Source of the DNA: Gnetum montanum
Lineage: Eukaryota; Streptophyta; Gnetopsida; Gnetales; Gnetaceae
Direction of reading: 5' to 3'
Assembly: GCA_015680685.1 (NCBI GenBank)
Contig: MNCI01009529.1
Location: forward strand, 64,001-128,000
Length of the DNA: 64,000 bases
The notes under the pieces are model-generated. The model saw nothing but the letters and a program-made list of their open reading frames with translations. It searched no databases and was not told where the DNA came from. A program made the translations under genes and the position numbers. Of the stretch, positions 12,627 to 26,000 are shown in pieces. Position 1 is the stretch's first letter, and each line of letters starts with the position of its first letter.

Positions 12627-12665
12627 GAGCAACTTGGCATCAAGAACTATCTGTCGGGAACTTGG
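12557..12665 (-). mobile_element. Element D, 3' internal fragment left of element B
   Basis: PPT and about 100 bp of 3' untranslated sequence. Its continuation is at 29587; the joined sequence is colinear with 47881-48030 in F1 and 52792-52930 in F2, which confirms that B inserted here. Confidence 0.8.
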
Positions 12666-14123
12666 TGAAACACTGTGAAAATTGCGAGTCAGCCTCAGGC
12701 AAAGATTCACAATTCAGACAAGTGTGAATCTCAGAATTCTAGGAGGGAGACTAAGACAGAATAACACCAAGAGGCGCATAGCATCAAGTCCGCAACTTCT
12801 TGTGCAGATTCCTAATCTTTCTATGCTTTTGCTGTTTATGCTATATCACACAACGTAGCGTAATGGCACTTAGCGTGATTTTGCTTAAACATAATCCGAC
12901 ATCAGAAGGATAGTTGCTTTGGCATAGGGAGAAGCTTGAGCAGTGTGAGATGCGACTTCTTGTGTATTTTGCTAAGTCTTTTGTTCAAGGCTTGGTTTAC
13001 GCTCTGCTACGCATGGCAGCGTAATAAGCTCCAGAATAGTCAAAGGCAAAGTCTAAGAAAGTGCGGCTGCTTATCATACGCTCATCACGCAACGTAGTGT
13101 ATCATAGCGTATTGCGTTGCCAAGCTAAACATTGTTCTATGCTTCATTACGCGCGGCCGCATAAACAGGCATAAAATAGCTTTAACTCCATTGTTTCCAT
13201 GTTACGTTACGCTCATACACGCAACACAGCGTGAATGAGCGTAATATAAGCCAAAGACAGTTGAGACATGCCCGACGCGCATCTCTTCCTCACACGCACA
13301 ATACGTGAACGAGCGTATTGTGCGTAATCATGAAGTTTGACGCAAAAATGGTCAAGTCAACAGTACCCAAAACATTTGGGGCACACATCATCAGGGTTGC
13401 GCCGTTTCCACAGGGCGTCGCAGCCTATAAATACCCCAGTCGACAAAGATACAAGGGTTGGCAAATCAAAGAGGCAAAGGCATTTTTCTGAGCACTTGAG
13501 CACTTATCACTTCCGGAGCAGTGATACAGAGAGCAGCACTTCGGCACTTGTTGACAGCATCATCTTACAGCAGAAACAAAGCACAGTTCGCTTTGAGCAC
13601 CGGTGACAGGAGTATTCATTCTGCTGGGAAAGACTCTATTGGTCAGAAACAATTGATTGGTAGACGTTAGAGCTTGGCCTTCCTTGCATCCCGGCTTTAG
13701 CCTACGAGGTAGATCGGACTTCTGTATGGACCGTTTTCTTGTTGTTTTGTGCTTGCTTCATATCTAGTAATCGGGGATTCCCCAGTGTAACGAAATATAT
13801 AAAATATACATTTTTCAAGTCAAAGCGAGGATCTTGAAATTACGTGCTTCTCTTATGTCAGCTTCCTATTATCGTGTTTAGCGTTATCATCGTTGCAATT
13901 AGTCTACATCGTTTTCCCTCGATCTACGATTCCTCGAATCAGATCGTTTTTCACGAAATATTCATCGGTTTACTGATTAGTAAGTCCCTGTCTGATCGAC
14001 AAGACCGTTCAGGGTGCCGCGGATTCATTTTTTCAGCATAGCCCTCATGCGGATCCGTGGTTAAAACTGTGTACATGGGTTTTGTTCGGTATTTTCCAGC
14101 TGCCGATGTTTTCCGTCGTTACA
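12666..14123 (+). repeat. 5' LTR of element B
   Basis: 1458 bp, TGAAACACTG...CGTTACA. It carries several inverted repeats in U3 (TTACGCTCAT with ATGAGCGTAA around 13205-13242; ACGCACAATACG with CGTATTGTGCG around 13292-13323) and a TATA box. The small open frames inside it are not supported as genes. Confidence 0.92.
13425..13435 (+). promoter_or_regulatory. TATA box of element B 5' LTR
   Basis: CTATAAATACC followed by CCAGTCGAC; the identical box is at 28889-28899 in the 3' LTR and a near-identical one in the A LTR (about 38073). Predicted start of the gag-pol transcript lies about 30 bp downstream. Confidence 0.7.
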
Positions 14124-14129
14124 GTTTTC

Positions 14130-14161
14130 TGGCGCTAGAAGGAGGGCTTGAACCTCCGATC
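14130..14161 (+). promoter_or_regulatory. Primer binding site, tRNA-Asn type, unusually long match
   Basis: Starts 6 nt after the LTR end with TGGCGCTAGAAGGAGGG, the complement of the 3' end of plant tRNA-Asn(GUU) including CCA. As I recall that tRNA, the match continues through the T-arm to 14161 with only three mismatches in 32 nt. It primes minus-strand DNA synthesis. Confidence 0.75.
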
Positions 14162-14366
14162 CGAACATTTCGGGTAGCCCTGGAAGCAATCCATACCCTA
14201 AACCGTAGACGTGATACCTCTAGGGAAGTTTACGGCCAATCACGTGGTATAGATCGATCGCAAGGATGATTTCCTTGAAATCCTGCAGGGTAGAAAGCCT
14301 ATTTGTGCTTTTTTTGCCAACCACCTCTTAGATCCGATTACCAGTTACCGTTAACTTCATTGAACA
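14147..14366 (+). other. Untranslated leader of element B
   Basis: Between the PBS core and the gag ATG. No conserved frame; a packaging signal would be expected here but none is recognisable. Confidence 0.5.
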
Positions 14367-17116
14367 ATGGATTCCTTGTACACAATCACGATCGCCATGG
14401 TCCCTACCGATCTGGGTGCCACATCCGTGAACCCTATTGCAGCCACAAGACCAGCTCCCGGCGCAACAGGATCTCAGGGGCCATTGCGCCGTTCATTGAG
14501 GCTTCAGGGAAAAGAGCCCGTCTTCACGGTCATAACCCCTGAAGAATATAACTTTATATGCATTAAGATCCAGGCGAAGCTGGCCCTTAGCCAAGCCAAA
14601 GTCGAAGCGAAACGAAACTTTGAGGTGGTCCACCGAGGGGGCCGTGACTTCAAACCAACAGCTTACGACATTATCCCTTTGACCGAGCACCAACATGAAC
14701 TCATCACACAATTGGTCATGGCCAAAGGCCAGGCAGCCCAGGCTATGGTTGAACCCCAGAATGGGGAGGAAGAGGAGGACGAATTGGCAGCCCAGTCAGA
14801 ACATTCGTTCCACACTCTGAGCCCTCATACGTACGTAAATCCCCTGTTTCCTTTCAACGGAGAGGCTGCCTCTCTTAACACAACCATGACTGCGCAGATG
14901 CATTTCCTTGCCATGCCGTCAGCCACTGCGTAGTCATCTTGGCTGCAGGCACAAGTACCGCATAATAACACGGGGGCGGTTTCGTCACCGTGGGTACTCA
15001 GCATCCCGGTGGTGGTCCCGGTGACCGTTGCGCCCCATTTCATCCATCAGACGCAACCTCACAATATATCTGTAACGCGCCCAGCGCAGACCTTGTTGCT
15101 CCCGCCCCCTCTAACTCAACAAATTACCGCGGTCGGTCAGCCACAAACTTATGCCCAACAGCCTGCTGCGGGTCAGTGGGCCAACCCAGCGGCGCAACAG
15201 ACCCAGTCTGTGGTGTACGGTGTGCAACCCCCCGTTGCACCTGTAACGTATGGTCCACAGGGGGTATCGCAGTATCCTCATTCTTATCTTGCGTAGCAGG
15301 CGGTGGCTAACCCCACTTCGCAAACCAGTGGGTGGTGGTCTTCACAGGCCCCTCCGCCTGCAGGGATCCCCGCCCCACAAGCAGCCAGTCAACCTCACTC
15401 ATCCTTTCCATTTCCTGGCGCCGCCCTCCCGGTCCAACCCCCTGTGCCTTCTACATAGACACCTCCATTAACAGGCCTGGACCAAGCTTTCCAGCTGATA
15501 CAGACTCTTACCGAAGAGGTTCGACGCCTCAAAGCCGCTGGTTCTGACACTGTTCAGATCATGGACTTTTATCAGGACGATCCCATTAGTCCAACGGTTC
15601 CTATGCTGTCATTGCCTCCGGGGATGTCCCTACCTCATTTCACCAAGTATAATGGGGAGGGAGATCCCAATGCTCACTTAGTCATGTTTAGATCTGAGTC
15701 CTTGTTGTTGCAATAATGGCCACACACTATCATCCGGGTCTTTGCGATGTCTTTAACAGGGAAAGCTTTGGATTGGTACCGAGCCCTCTCGTGCTCTTCC
15801 ATCTCAACCCTGGAAGAACTGTTGACCCAATTTGTGACCCGCTTCAAATACAATTTGAAACCAGAAGTCACATTGGATCAGCTCATGGGGGTGAAACAAG
15901 ACCCGCTCGAGCCGGTCCAAAAGTTTATACAGCGTTGGAATGCTACCTTGAATGAGATCCGTGAGCCGATCGCGGACTCACATATGCTGGCGATGTTCAA
16001 GGAAGCAGTCAATGACTTCATTAAGTCAAAGCTGTACTACCTTTCCCCTAATTCTTTACATCAGGCCTTCGCTCAAGTTAGAAGCATCCAAGATGCTGCG
16101 GAGGCCAGCAAAGACCTGGCGTATGTCGCCTACAGGAACGCACATAACAAGAACAAAGACAAAGGCAAAGCGGTGACAACGACAGTTGCCGCAATGACTG
16201 AGAGTACAAAGACTAAGAACAAGAAGGCACCCACGACACCTCCTGAGACCATGGCTGGTGCCGGCACCAGCCAAGACACAACTGCCCCTGAAAATGCCCC
16301 CCATCCTAAGCCAAACTTTGAGCGTAAGGATCGCTCAAAGTATACGGCATTACCTGTAAAGCATTCTGAATTGCTGAAACAATTGTTGGGGGCAGGGCAC
16401 ATTCAACCTAAGAAAGTGTCCAAGGAGGCTCTGAAGCATCACAGACGTCATTGTGAATTGCTGAAGAACCCTTCTTTAGCCTTACCTAATGAACCACCAG
16501 TTCCGCGATCTTTCAGGCTGGACCATTTTTGTGACTACCACCAGCTATGTGGTCACGATACGGATTACTACTAGGCATTGAAGGACGACATTCAATGTAT
16601 GCTGGATGACGGTTCACTCAAGTTGGACAACAGCAACCCGACACGCCCAGAAAACCAAACATTGCACGTGTATAAGGACCCGTTGAACGCAAACGATGAT
16701 CCTTATACAATCACTGTGGTAAGTACGGACAGTGAGAGGAGGGAACCACCAAAACAACCTTTGTTTTGCGTGTCTCTGCCGACTCACAAAGGGGGCCAAC
16801 CAGCTCACCGGCAGCCAGTGGGATCTCAAGGCCACCCTTCATTATACGGGCACCTTCTCAGATACACTCTCAGTCACGCAGCGATACCCAAGCTGCGGCC
16901 TCGTCCGCGCCCACACCCAGGGCGCCCTTTGTTATCAGGGCACCAAAACCATGGGCTGCTCCTCTCACGCAGGGGCAGCCCTCCAACCAAAAGCGTCAAC
17001 TTTCACCGCCCAAACAAAAGGGAGAGGACACATTAGTTAATGCAATGAAAGACCATTCTACACTCGGCTTCCCTAAGCCTAGGCCCCTGGCTTCTGTACC
17101 TTCGCCTGCGCCTTAG
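14367..17116 (+). pseudogene. gag, element B (broken)
   Basis: Structural capsid protein. The start MDSLYT is the first ATG after the leader. One frame runs to about 16790, interrupted by stops at 14931 (TAG), 15294 (TAG), about 15458 (TAG), about 15714 (TAA) and 16572 (TAG); most look like CAG or CAA turned to stop. Conserved parts: N-terminal EEYNFICIKIQAKL, a Pro/Gln-rich stretch (14990-15460), the capsid core (15560-16090; LPHFTKYNGEGDPNAHL, DWYRAL), a basic linker, then the Cys-His box CDYHQLCGHDTDYY, whose last Cys is mutated. Element D keeps it intact (CHYHQMSGHNTDNC). The frame shifts near 16760-16790. Confidence 0.85.
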
Positions 17117-17137
17117 GGGTAGGATAAAGGTGCGGAA

Positions 17138-18154
17138 ATGCAACCGCCTTCTCTTGGCAGGAAAAAGAGCAACCCTCTGACTAACGCCGTTCCACCTCGG
17201 GAGATCCATCTCTTGGGCCGAATGGAAGAGGACAAGGGGGAAAAACAACCTAGCCGAGAGAAGGACCTCCTCAACGCATTCACGCAAGTTAAACAGGCTC
17301 TCAAACAAAAGAACACAACGCTGAGCCTTTATGACCTGCTTATGACATCTCGAGAACACCGCGAGGCTATGGTTTACATGCTGACATCCATATCAGTGGA
17401 TGAAAGCCTGCCAGCGGAAGAGGAAGTGATACATGCTGTCATGTTTCCTTCCGAAGCTGAGCAACCTACGCCTTCCTCGCTGACCTTCCACGACGGGTCC
17501 ATCAAAGACGATCCTGAGAAGGGTCAGGTAACCACTGAACCTATGTTTATCACTATTCTGGTCGGTCAATACAGGATCCGAAGAGTGCACGTAGACGATG
17601 GCGCGGCTACCAATGTCATTCCCTATTCCATCGTGGATAGGTTGGGTTTGGTTGACCAGATCACGCCCACGATGACGGCCTGCGTAAAATCGTTCAACGG
17701 GGCACGGGTTCAAGTTAAGGGGACGGTGCGTGTTGAGTTTGTGGCGGGGGATCAATTCCCAACAGAGGCCACCTTCTTAGTCGTCGAGGAGATGCCAGGG
17801 TTCAACCTGATCTTGGGGAGGTCGTGGTTAGCCTAGCTAAGGGCAGTTTCATCACCGATACACCAAGAGATACATCTTCCCTATGCCGGGGGAGAGGTTG
17901 TGATACGCAGTGACGAAATCACCCCCAAGACCATCAATAACATTGAAGAAGAATGGGGTTCAGAGATAGAAACGACTGATGAACAAACCTGTCTCCAAAC
18001 CCCTCGACAAGCTGACAGCAATGACGACGGTCTAGCTTGGGCTGACCTGCCATTTCCGGATGAGAGCGTAGAGGAGTCAAACCATAAGTCTCCTCGCCCT
18101 TACACGACGCTCAACGTGAAGGCCATCAAAAGACAATTGCGTATCAATGGTTGA
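17138..18154 (+). pseudogene. Aspartic protease, element B
   Basis: Continues gag in the +2 frame. The active site is VDDGAATNVIP at about 17590-17620 (D-D-G where D-S/T-G is usual), with the second landmark FNLILGRSWLA ending at a TAG (17834). After that stop the frame continues through LRAVSSPIHQE to an acidic tail and a TGA at 18152, probably the true end of the gag-protease frame. No RT follows in frame: the next 4.9 kb are the antisense gene block. Confidence 0.8.
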
Positions 18155-18788
18155 ACGATGGTCTTTGCGTACATTGTCTTTTTCTTAACGGGTTATGACT
18201 TAGCAGTTTTATGTCATGCATTTTCACATTACTTTTGCTTTCGGTTCTTACGCTTGTAATTTATCTTTGCATTGTTGTCTCTTTCATACGCATGGTATTC
18301 ACGTTTCTTGATCACTTTAGCAAAATTACGCGAAATTCTATACTAGTATCATTTACACTTTTCGTATTACACTATAATGGCCCGCAACGGCCTTAAACTA
18401 GTAATGTAGATTTGTACGCTGTTATCATTTTTGCTGTATTACACCATGGCCCGCAATGGCCTTAAACTAGTTACATAGAATTGTATACCATGACTCTTTT
18501 ATGCTTGATTACGCAGTAGGCCAGCAACGGCCCTAAACTAGTCTCTAGTCTTCGTAGAATCATATGATGACCCGCAATGGCCTTAAACTAGCAGATACAT
18601 CCTATCATTATCACTTAGGTGAAATTTTCAACAATTACGCTCACCACTCTACAGGCAAAACGCAAAAAAGAATAAAAAAAATGTGTAACTGACATTTAAC
18701 GCATCCACCAGGTGTTATAACACATCTTTTCAGTCATTCGTAAAATGATATTGCACTCAACATTAATAAAACTATGAGTAAATCATAA
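18155..18788 (+). repeat. Spacer with four GGCC(C)GCAACGGCCTTAAACTAG repeats (element B)
   Basis: Units of about 60 bp at 18377-18592 share GGCCTTAAACTAGT. The rest (18593-18788) has no gene. Equivalent arrays lie at 1433-1560 (A), 30900-31015 (D), 45900-46275 (H) and 57770-57860 (F2). Confidence 0.7.
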
Positions 18789-21700
18789 TTACGCATTTCC
18801 CCTACTGCCACTATCACTGGTATCTCTTAAGTCCGGATCCAACGCTAATGGATCGTCCTCCAATGGACCGTCATTTCTAGGAATGATCCTTTCACGAAGA
18901 ATGTCCTCTTTGTGAGGTCCTCGTTTCGGCGCCGGCTCCAAGGAAGGACACTCCTCATCGTTGCGTTCTTTTGTCTCTTCTTCTACCTCTTCCTCTGCTT
19001 CTTCTTCTGCTTCTGCCGCTCCCTCTGCTAACTCCTCAGCTTGTTCGTGTTCCCTATCCTCGGCTGGTACCTTAACACAGTGAGCACATTAGCTACATAA
19101 GACTTAACATCATAATTAGAAGTGCAAACTAAGTCGCGCGTAAACTTACTTGTGACGGCCCTGCCTCTGCGGCAAAGGGAAGCTTGTCCAGGCCAACCCA
19201 CAGGCACTTCATAATCTCTTCCTCTGTAAGATCTGGCCATACATTCTCTCCCAAGGCAGCTCCAGCCTTCACTTTCCCTTTCTCCACGCTGCTCCAGTGG
19301 GGTGGGTCCGGGAAGAAAGTGGGGATGGTAGCCTGACCCCCAGGAAGAGTCATCGCCCTTTCAGGGGATGCGCTCATGGTCACCTACTCCTCGAATCTCT
19401 TGAAGGCTTCAGAAGCTCTGATGACGTCCAGGAAGACTTCCAAGGACTGGGCCCTGACGGCAAGATCGCGGTAGAGTTTTTGATAAGCAATACTCTCCCG
19501 CTTGTACAAGTGCTTGTGCTCCTTCTCCTTCTACCCCCACTCTTGCACGCTTGCATAATAATCCCTCCAGTCCCGGCTTTTCTAGGCTAGGAGTTCTATC
19601 TGCATTCGCTGCTCGACTAACGCCCGACTGGTTTGTACGCTGTTCTTGATGGCTATCCAATACCGGGAGTAATTGACGACAGCGGTATGCCAGTCTTCAT
19701 CCCCTGTCGCTCGCGCCTATAGGAAGTCGCACCATGATTTTAAGTCTCCGACCTCTTTGGTCAGAGACTCAACCTTCTGCTCTGACTTCTACAACCTTTT
19801 CCATAGATTCTCATTAACGCCCTTACTCTTCCATAAGGAGCGTGTCAAGCGTAACGCACATTTACGCATTTCCTCATAAATGTGACATGGCACGGCTGCT
19901 TCATTGGATGGTGGCTCTAGTGTGTCCAAATCAATGGGCTCAGTGGGATCCCATCGAAGGCAAGCTCCTAACAAAAACAATCATCAGTGTTGATGACATA
20001 TTACCACTATGCGATATCACAAACTTATTACGACCATAACGTACCCGCTCCAGGTTCGACGTGTTCCAGACGCTCGATCATGTCGCTGACAACCCCTTCC
20101 ATGAAGGCGAATTTATCAGGGAAGTCTCTCCACACTCTACTCACAGAGACAGACGTGGACACGTCCTCTTCTCCTGTTGCGTAATCCAGTTAGAAACCTC
20201 ATTTATTTACAGAAATCTTGCAAACACGCTAGCACCCCATTACCTCTACCAGTGATAGTGGCGACGTCACTGACATCTTCAGTCGTCCTTTCCCTTTCAC
20301 GAACTTGAGTCTGTGCGTCACTGATTCCAGTAGCTGAGGCCTCCTCACGCACCAGAGCCTGTACGCGGCTCACGCTAACAGCTGGGGCCTCTTCTTCCAA
20401 AATGGAGGCCCCCTCCCTACGACTTAGTGTTACTGCCCCCGTCTCAGGGGTCATTTTTTCTGTAATTTTTACTGGTCATGTCATAGCACCTTAGTACATC
20501 ATTACAAAACATCTAAACAAATGTTGCATAATAAAATTTCCGCACGCTTACCAGGCGGAGGCTGATTCTGCTGAACTTTGACCGCCACAGTTCGGCCTGC
20601 GTCACTCTCAAGGGCCTCTGCTATGCGGAGCCTTTTACGCCGAGCTGCGGGTTCTACAATTTCTTTCGCCAGGTGTTTCCCTCGCGAGGCGTCGTCGGTG
20701 TAAGTAGGCATTATCCCGCCTACACTGTCGAGGCCTCGCACTTGGGGTGCCGCCAAACCCTTAGTCGTTATAGACAACGACTCCCCTCCTCCAGAACCTC
20801 TCGCATAATACGGGTATGTTCTACAGAAAAGAACTTCCCCTGCGAGAGAGTTTTGGGAAAGGTCCGGGCCCGGAAAAGGGGATAAAGTGTCTTGGAAACG
20901 CCCATCTCGAATCTTTCGCAGGGAAACCCTTTAGTCTCCTTCAAGACCCTTACCCACTCCTCTAGCCAATTCTGGAAAGCGACGCTCCTCTTCGCCTTCT
21001 CACTTATGGGAGGGCCGTCTGAGGGGACGCCAAAGAGGTCCGCGAAGAGCTAAGCGTTTACGTTAAAGCTTACGCGCACGTTATGTACGCGCGTCCAGAA
21101 ACGCTCGGCCTTTTCGTTGAAGGAGTTGACCAGGGTTAGCATTTCACTGGCGGGGACATCAGGAGTCATAGCCAAAAATAGGTGCATTAGCCATGCTGCT
21201 CGGATCTTGGAGGTCACCGCGACTGGGGCCGCCGAGTGGCCAAGCCAGCGCTGTGCGTCTTTGATGTGACCGTAGCGGAAGAGGATAGTGTTCGCCTCGC
21301 GGCCGAAAATCGTAAGGGTAATCTCCCGAGATTCCCTAACTGCACAACGTGAAGCACAAATTAACCAAAGCTCTATTACGCAATGTCTATAATTTACAAT
21401 TACATTACGCAATAACCAACTATACAATAGCTTTACCGGGGCCAAATGGTAAAGGAAATGGCGGGAGTTCCCTCTGCACGTCCTCGACGGTAAGGGGCGG
21501 ATCTAAGGTCTAGTCATCGTGCAGCCACCCGAGTCTTTGGCAATTCTCAATAGCCCTAGCGTAATGGGTGGGGTACTCACGCATGTCAAAGCCAATCTGC
21601 TTTATAACACCAGCGCGCATGTTGCTAGTTGCGGTAAATGCCATTATCGCCGTTTCGGCCCATGACAATGCATCCCCATCTCCAACTAATCGGTTGTCCT

Positions 21701-22636
21701 GAATAAAGAACCTATACCATACAACATAAGCTCATTTTACATTTTGCACATAGGCTTCTCTTACATTGCACATCGGTAACAAACATAAAACAAAACAGAA
21801 ACATAGACGGTTACTAAAATTCGCTTACCTGCCTACGTAGTACACCGTACCTTGTGGGTTCTGGAAACAGGTTGAGACATGGCAAGCCACGAATAGCATG
21901 TTATATGCATGATAACAGCTGAATCGAGCCATTTCCCAAATCCAGTTTAAGCTCCGCAAGCCCCGGGCGCTAAGTTCTCAGTCCTCGGGACGGCCCGTAT
22001 CAATGGTCCCGTTTGTCAAAAAGGCCAGAATCATTTGCGCAGAACCCGCCAGCAGGTGCTCTAACAGGGCACCGACGATGTCATCAGACAAATCAGACCA
22101 CACGATGATGCTGAAGTTGCACAGCAAGAACTGCAGAAACTCCAGCACACCCTGTCGAAACCATATTGCCTTCCCTTGCAACCGCGTGTGCGGGGGAGGG
22201 ACATTGGGGACGATGGGGTTTATACAACATAGAACCCCACCACACTGTATAGAAAATCCAATATATACATCAACACCTGCATTCACATTTGCACGACTAA
22301 TACAGAAAAACTTATAAATTACACCTAGCTATCCAGGCTGAAATCGCCCAAACCCTTGCAATAACGCAAGGTTCGTCCCTGACAACGACGGTAGATGCAA
22401 CCCCATTAAACCCTCGCACTAACCCGAGGTCCGCAATTTTGACACTCACATTCACGCAAAAGACATCACGAAAAGTAGGCATTAAGAACAAACATAAGCA
22501 TATGAAAAATGGCCTACCGGTTCAAAGGCGTAGGATCACAAACATCGACCAGTGCCTGCGAAACGCGATTCAGATTTTCTTGCACTTCATCAATTTTGGC
22601 CAGTTTTGCGTTCTTCCTCTTGATCTTCGGTGCCAT
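18789..22636 (-). pseudogene. Antisense multi-exon gene, element B copy
   Basis: Same gene as at 1697-6187. Minus-strand model: E1 22636-22518 (MAPKIKRKNAKL, 119 nt as in A), possible E2 near 22410-22335, E3 22276-21829, E4 21711-21437, E5 21339-20552, E6 from 20471, E7 about 20180-20040 (FAFMEGVVSDMIERLE), E8 19967-19150, E9 19070-18789 ending TAA. E3 is 448 nt against 450 in A and F2, so it is shifted near HAD motif I; it keeps IWFRQGVLEFLQFLLCNFS and FQNPQG. E5 lost about 260 nt between the MREVLEEG and SLSITT motifs. E8 carries WDPTEPIDLD, a coiled-coil-like stretch and PHWSSVEKGK. E9 is Glu-rich (about 94 codons). Several TAG stops. Dead copy, but the exon-intron design is clear. Confidence 0.8.
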
Positions 22637-22782
22637 TGCGACGACTTCAGAATTTCTCACAGCTTAACACTTACAAATCTTCCCAAGATTACACGCTCTA
22701 ACTTTCTGCTCATTCTTCTCTCAGCGACAGTCGCAAGTTCTAATTCTCAACAGCCAACAACCTATCCTCATCAAAAAACTAC

Positions 22783-22792
22783 CTACTTATAC
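22783..22792 (-). promoter_or_regulatory. TATA-like box of antisense gene, element B
   Basis: TATAAGTAGG on the minus strand, about 150 bp upstream of the ATG at 22636. It matches the box of element A in sequence and approximate spacing. Confidence 0.55.
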
Positions 22793-23059
22793 GCGAGGAT
22801 CACCGACTTAATATCCGATTTTAGCGAGACCTTCCTAAAACGGAACCTGAAAATCCAGATATTAATGTGGCTGATATCGCACGCGCCACTATCCGAAATG
22901 ACGTTAAACTACCACATCTTATCACCTCGTAATCGGGTAGCATTGATTACAGCTTGTTTACAATATTCAAAATTCAGTTAGCTTGCCACGTTCAACGACA
23001 GCACGTCGCCCTTCTTCTAATCATTTACGCACTTTGTGATTTTGTAGGACAGATGGGAA
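22793..23059 (+). other. Spacer and 3' splice-site-like sequence before RT (element B)
   Basis: No gene on the plus strand; the long open frame that crosses here is a shadow of exon 1 and its leader. GTGATTTTGTAG ends at 23047, 12 nt before the MDAIFS start at 23060. Together with A, H and F2 this forms a conserved acceptor-like site. Confidence 0.5.
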
Positions 23060-26000
23060 ATGGATGCAATATTTTCAGCGCCTCTAACTTTGACAGGCCC
23101 ATACGGGAAAGTAGTTAGGCAAGTCGATTCCACGCTAGTAGACGTCAACCCCCCTTTAGAAGGCGTAACCATAGCTGCGTCGGAGATGTCCCCAGAGTGG
23201 CCAGAACAATCGATGCGCACGCTAGACTTGGAGGCTGGGGACATAACTGAAGACCCCCTCAGTGAGGTTTCTATCATTACGCATAAGGGTCAAGACAAAA
23301 CGCTTAAAGTCAGCTCTTTATTAGACCAGAAAATGCACGATGCCATAACACAAGTCTTGCAAGACAACATTACTGTCTTTGCATGGTCATACGAGGATAT
23401 GCCTGGATTAGATCCCAGGCTAATCCAGCATAAAATCATCTTAGACCCGCAGATTAAAGCAGTTAGACAAAAGGCACGCAAAATCAAGCCAGAGATCGCG
23501 CTAGCCGTGCGTGATGAAATCACTAAACTGTATCAGGCTGGTTTCATCCGCGCAGTCGATTACTCGGATTGGGTGTCTAACATTGTAGTCGTCCCAAAGA
23601 AGACTGGAAGTATACGCATCTACATAGACTTCCGGGATTTGAATAAGGCCACAATCAAAGATAACTTCCCGTTGCCGAGTATTGACCAACTAGTGGATAC
23701 AACAACTGGGCATGCGCTTCTGTCCTTCATGGATGGCTTTTCGAGCTATAACCAGATTCGCATTAATCCAGAACATCAATTGACCACAACATTCATGACG
23801 CCTTGGGGCACCTTTTGTTACACTATGATGCCTTTTGACCTGAAGAACGCCGGAGCAACGTATCAACAAGCCATGACATACATCTTCAGCGATTACCTCC
23901 TAGGAAGGCTAAATGATTATGTAGAAGACATAGCTATTAAGTCTTTAAAGTCTGAGGATCATTCAGGGGACCTGGAGTTAGTCCTTAAAAGATGCTCCAA
24001 ATACGAGCTCCGGCGAAGTGCATATTCGGAGTCAAAACCGGACGCATGCTGGGGTTTGTGGTGTCGGAAACCGGCATACGAGTTGACCCTAATAAGGTCA
24101 AAGCCATTGTCGAGTTAACGCCTCCTACAGACCTCAAGCAATTACGCGGGCTACAAGGGCGCTTACAGTTTATACGCCGGTTCATTTCGAGATTAACCGA
24201 CAAGTTACACCCTATGCAACACTTGCTGAAAAAGGGGGTTAATTTCGAATGGACCAACGATTGCCAGCGTGCGTTTGACAGCTTAAAACAAGAGCTGCAA
24301 CATTTATCGACGGTTTTCCCACCACAAAGGGATTTGCCATTTTACATTTACCTCGCAACTTCGGACGTAGCGTTAGTAGCATTACTTTGCCAGAGGAGGG
24401 ATGATGGGTCGGAAGTGCCCATCTACTAGTTGAGTCATGCTCTATGTGCGTACGAAACGAGGTACACAGATGTAGAGCGTAATTGCCTAGCCTTAGTTTT
24501 TACGCTTAAAAAGTGTAGACATTATCTCTTCTATAGCAAAGTCAATGTCATCTGTAAAAACAACATTCTTAGGGCCATTATGCATAGCTTATACGAGAGT
24601 AGTAAAATCGCTCATTGGAAGGCTATCACGGCAGAATTCGATCTGCACTACGTTGGCCAATCATCTACGAAAGGCCAAGCGATAGCTGACCAGTTAATAA
24701 CTTCACCGATTAACAATCAGGCAACTATAGAGCCAGAGTTCCTTGATGAACATGTACATAGTTTAAACCCTGTCCTAACAGGCCCCAAAGCAATGTTGTA
24801 TTTCAATGAAGCTTCAACCGCTAGAGGTGGCAGTGCTGCCACTGTTATCATGCTATCGCCTAAGGATGTGCATCTACACGCTTGTCGCTTGACCTTCCCT
24901 TGTACGAACAATGTGGCAGAGTACGAGGGGCTCCTCAGGGGATTACTAACTATCGGTGAACTCGATGTTCAACACCTGGCGATTAGGGGCGATTCGATGC
25001 TTGTCATAAATCAGATCACTGGAGTCTACGCCTGCAAAGCTGTACATTTGCAGCCCTACTGCAATACGGCTAAAGACCTCCTGAGGCGATTCGCGACCAT
25101 CGATGCCCAGCACGTGCCATGCACGGATAACACACTGGCCGACGCACTGGCAACACTAGCTTTGAACGTGCCTACACATCTTTTTGACACCTGCCCCGCA
25201 TTGATTATAGACTGCACAGGTCCTATCATTCAGACGGTGCAAATCTCCTCTCTTCTCGAGGAAAGCACGCCTGAATGGTACGACGACATTAAAACTTACC
25301 TTTTACAGGGCGAGCTACCATCTGCATTGACGCGCACATAGAAAGACGCAATCCGTAAGCGGGCTAAGCAATACGTCATCATTGGAAACAGCACTCTTTG
25401 TAGATGCTCCTTTGATGGCGTGCTGCTGACTTGCGTTAACAAAGACCAAGCACAGCATATAGTCGGCGAAGTTCACGAGGGGCTGTGCGGTGGCCACGTA
25501 GCACCACGGGCTATGGCTCTAAAAATCCGTCGCTTAGGATACTACTGGCCACGCATAGAAAAAGATTGCCTGACGAAGGTTAAAACCTATGACACATGTC
25601 AGCGTCACGCAAATCTTATACACGTGTCACCCACAAAATTACATACAACACAGATAACATGGCCATTTCAACGATGGGGACTAGACATCATAGGTCCTAT
25701 CATGCCGAAGTCTTCCGTAGGTCATAGCTTTATCATTACTACTACTGAGTATTTTACGAAGTGGGTAGAGGCTGTTCCCCTACGAAAGATCACATCTCAG
25801 CAAATTTGCCATTTTATCCTGGACAATATAGTAACTAGATTTGGTTTCTCGATGACTATCGTGACCGATAATGGGCCACAATTTAGTAGCATAGAAACCA
25901 AATCTTTCTGTGATAACCTAGGCATCAGACAATCCTTTTCCTCCCCTTATTACCCGCAAGCGAATGGTTAAGCTGAAGCAATGAACAAACTGATCATCAA

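Noticed and set aside
22439-22981. 180-codon plus-strand open frame upstream of RT in element B
   Set aside because: It covers exon 1, leader and TATA box of the antisense gene in reverse; no counterpart in A, H or F2.
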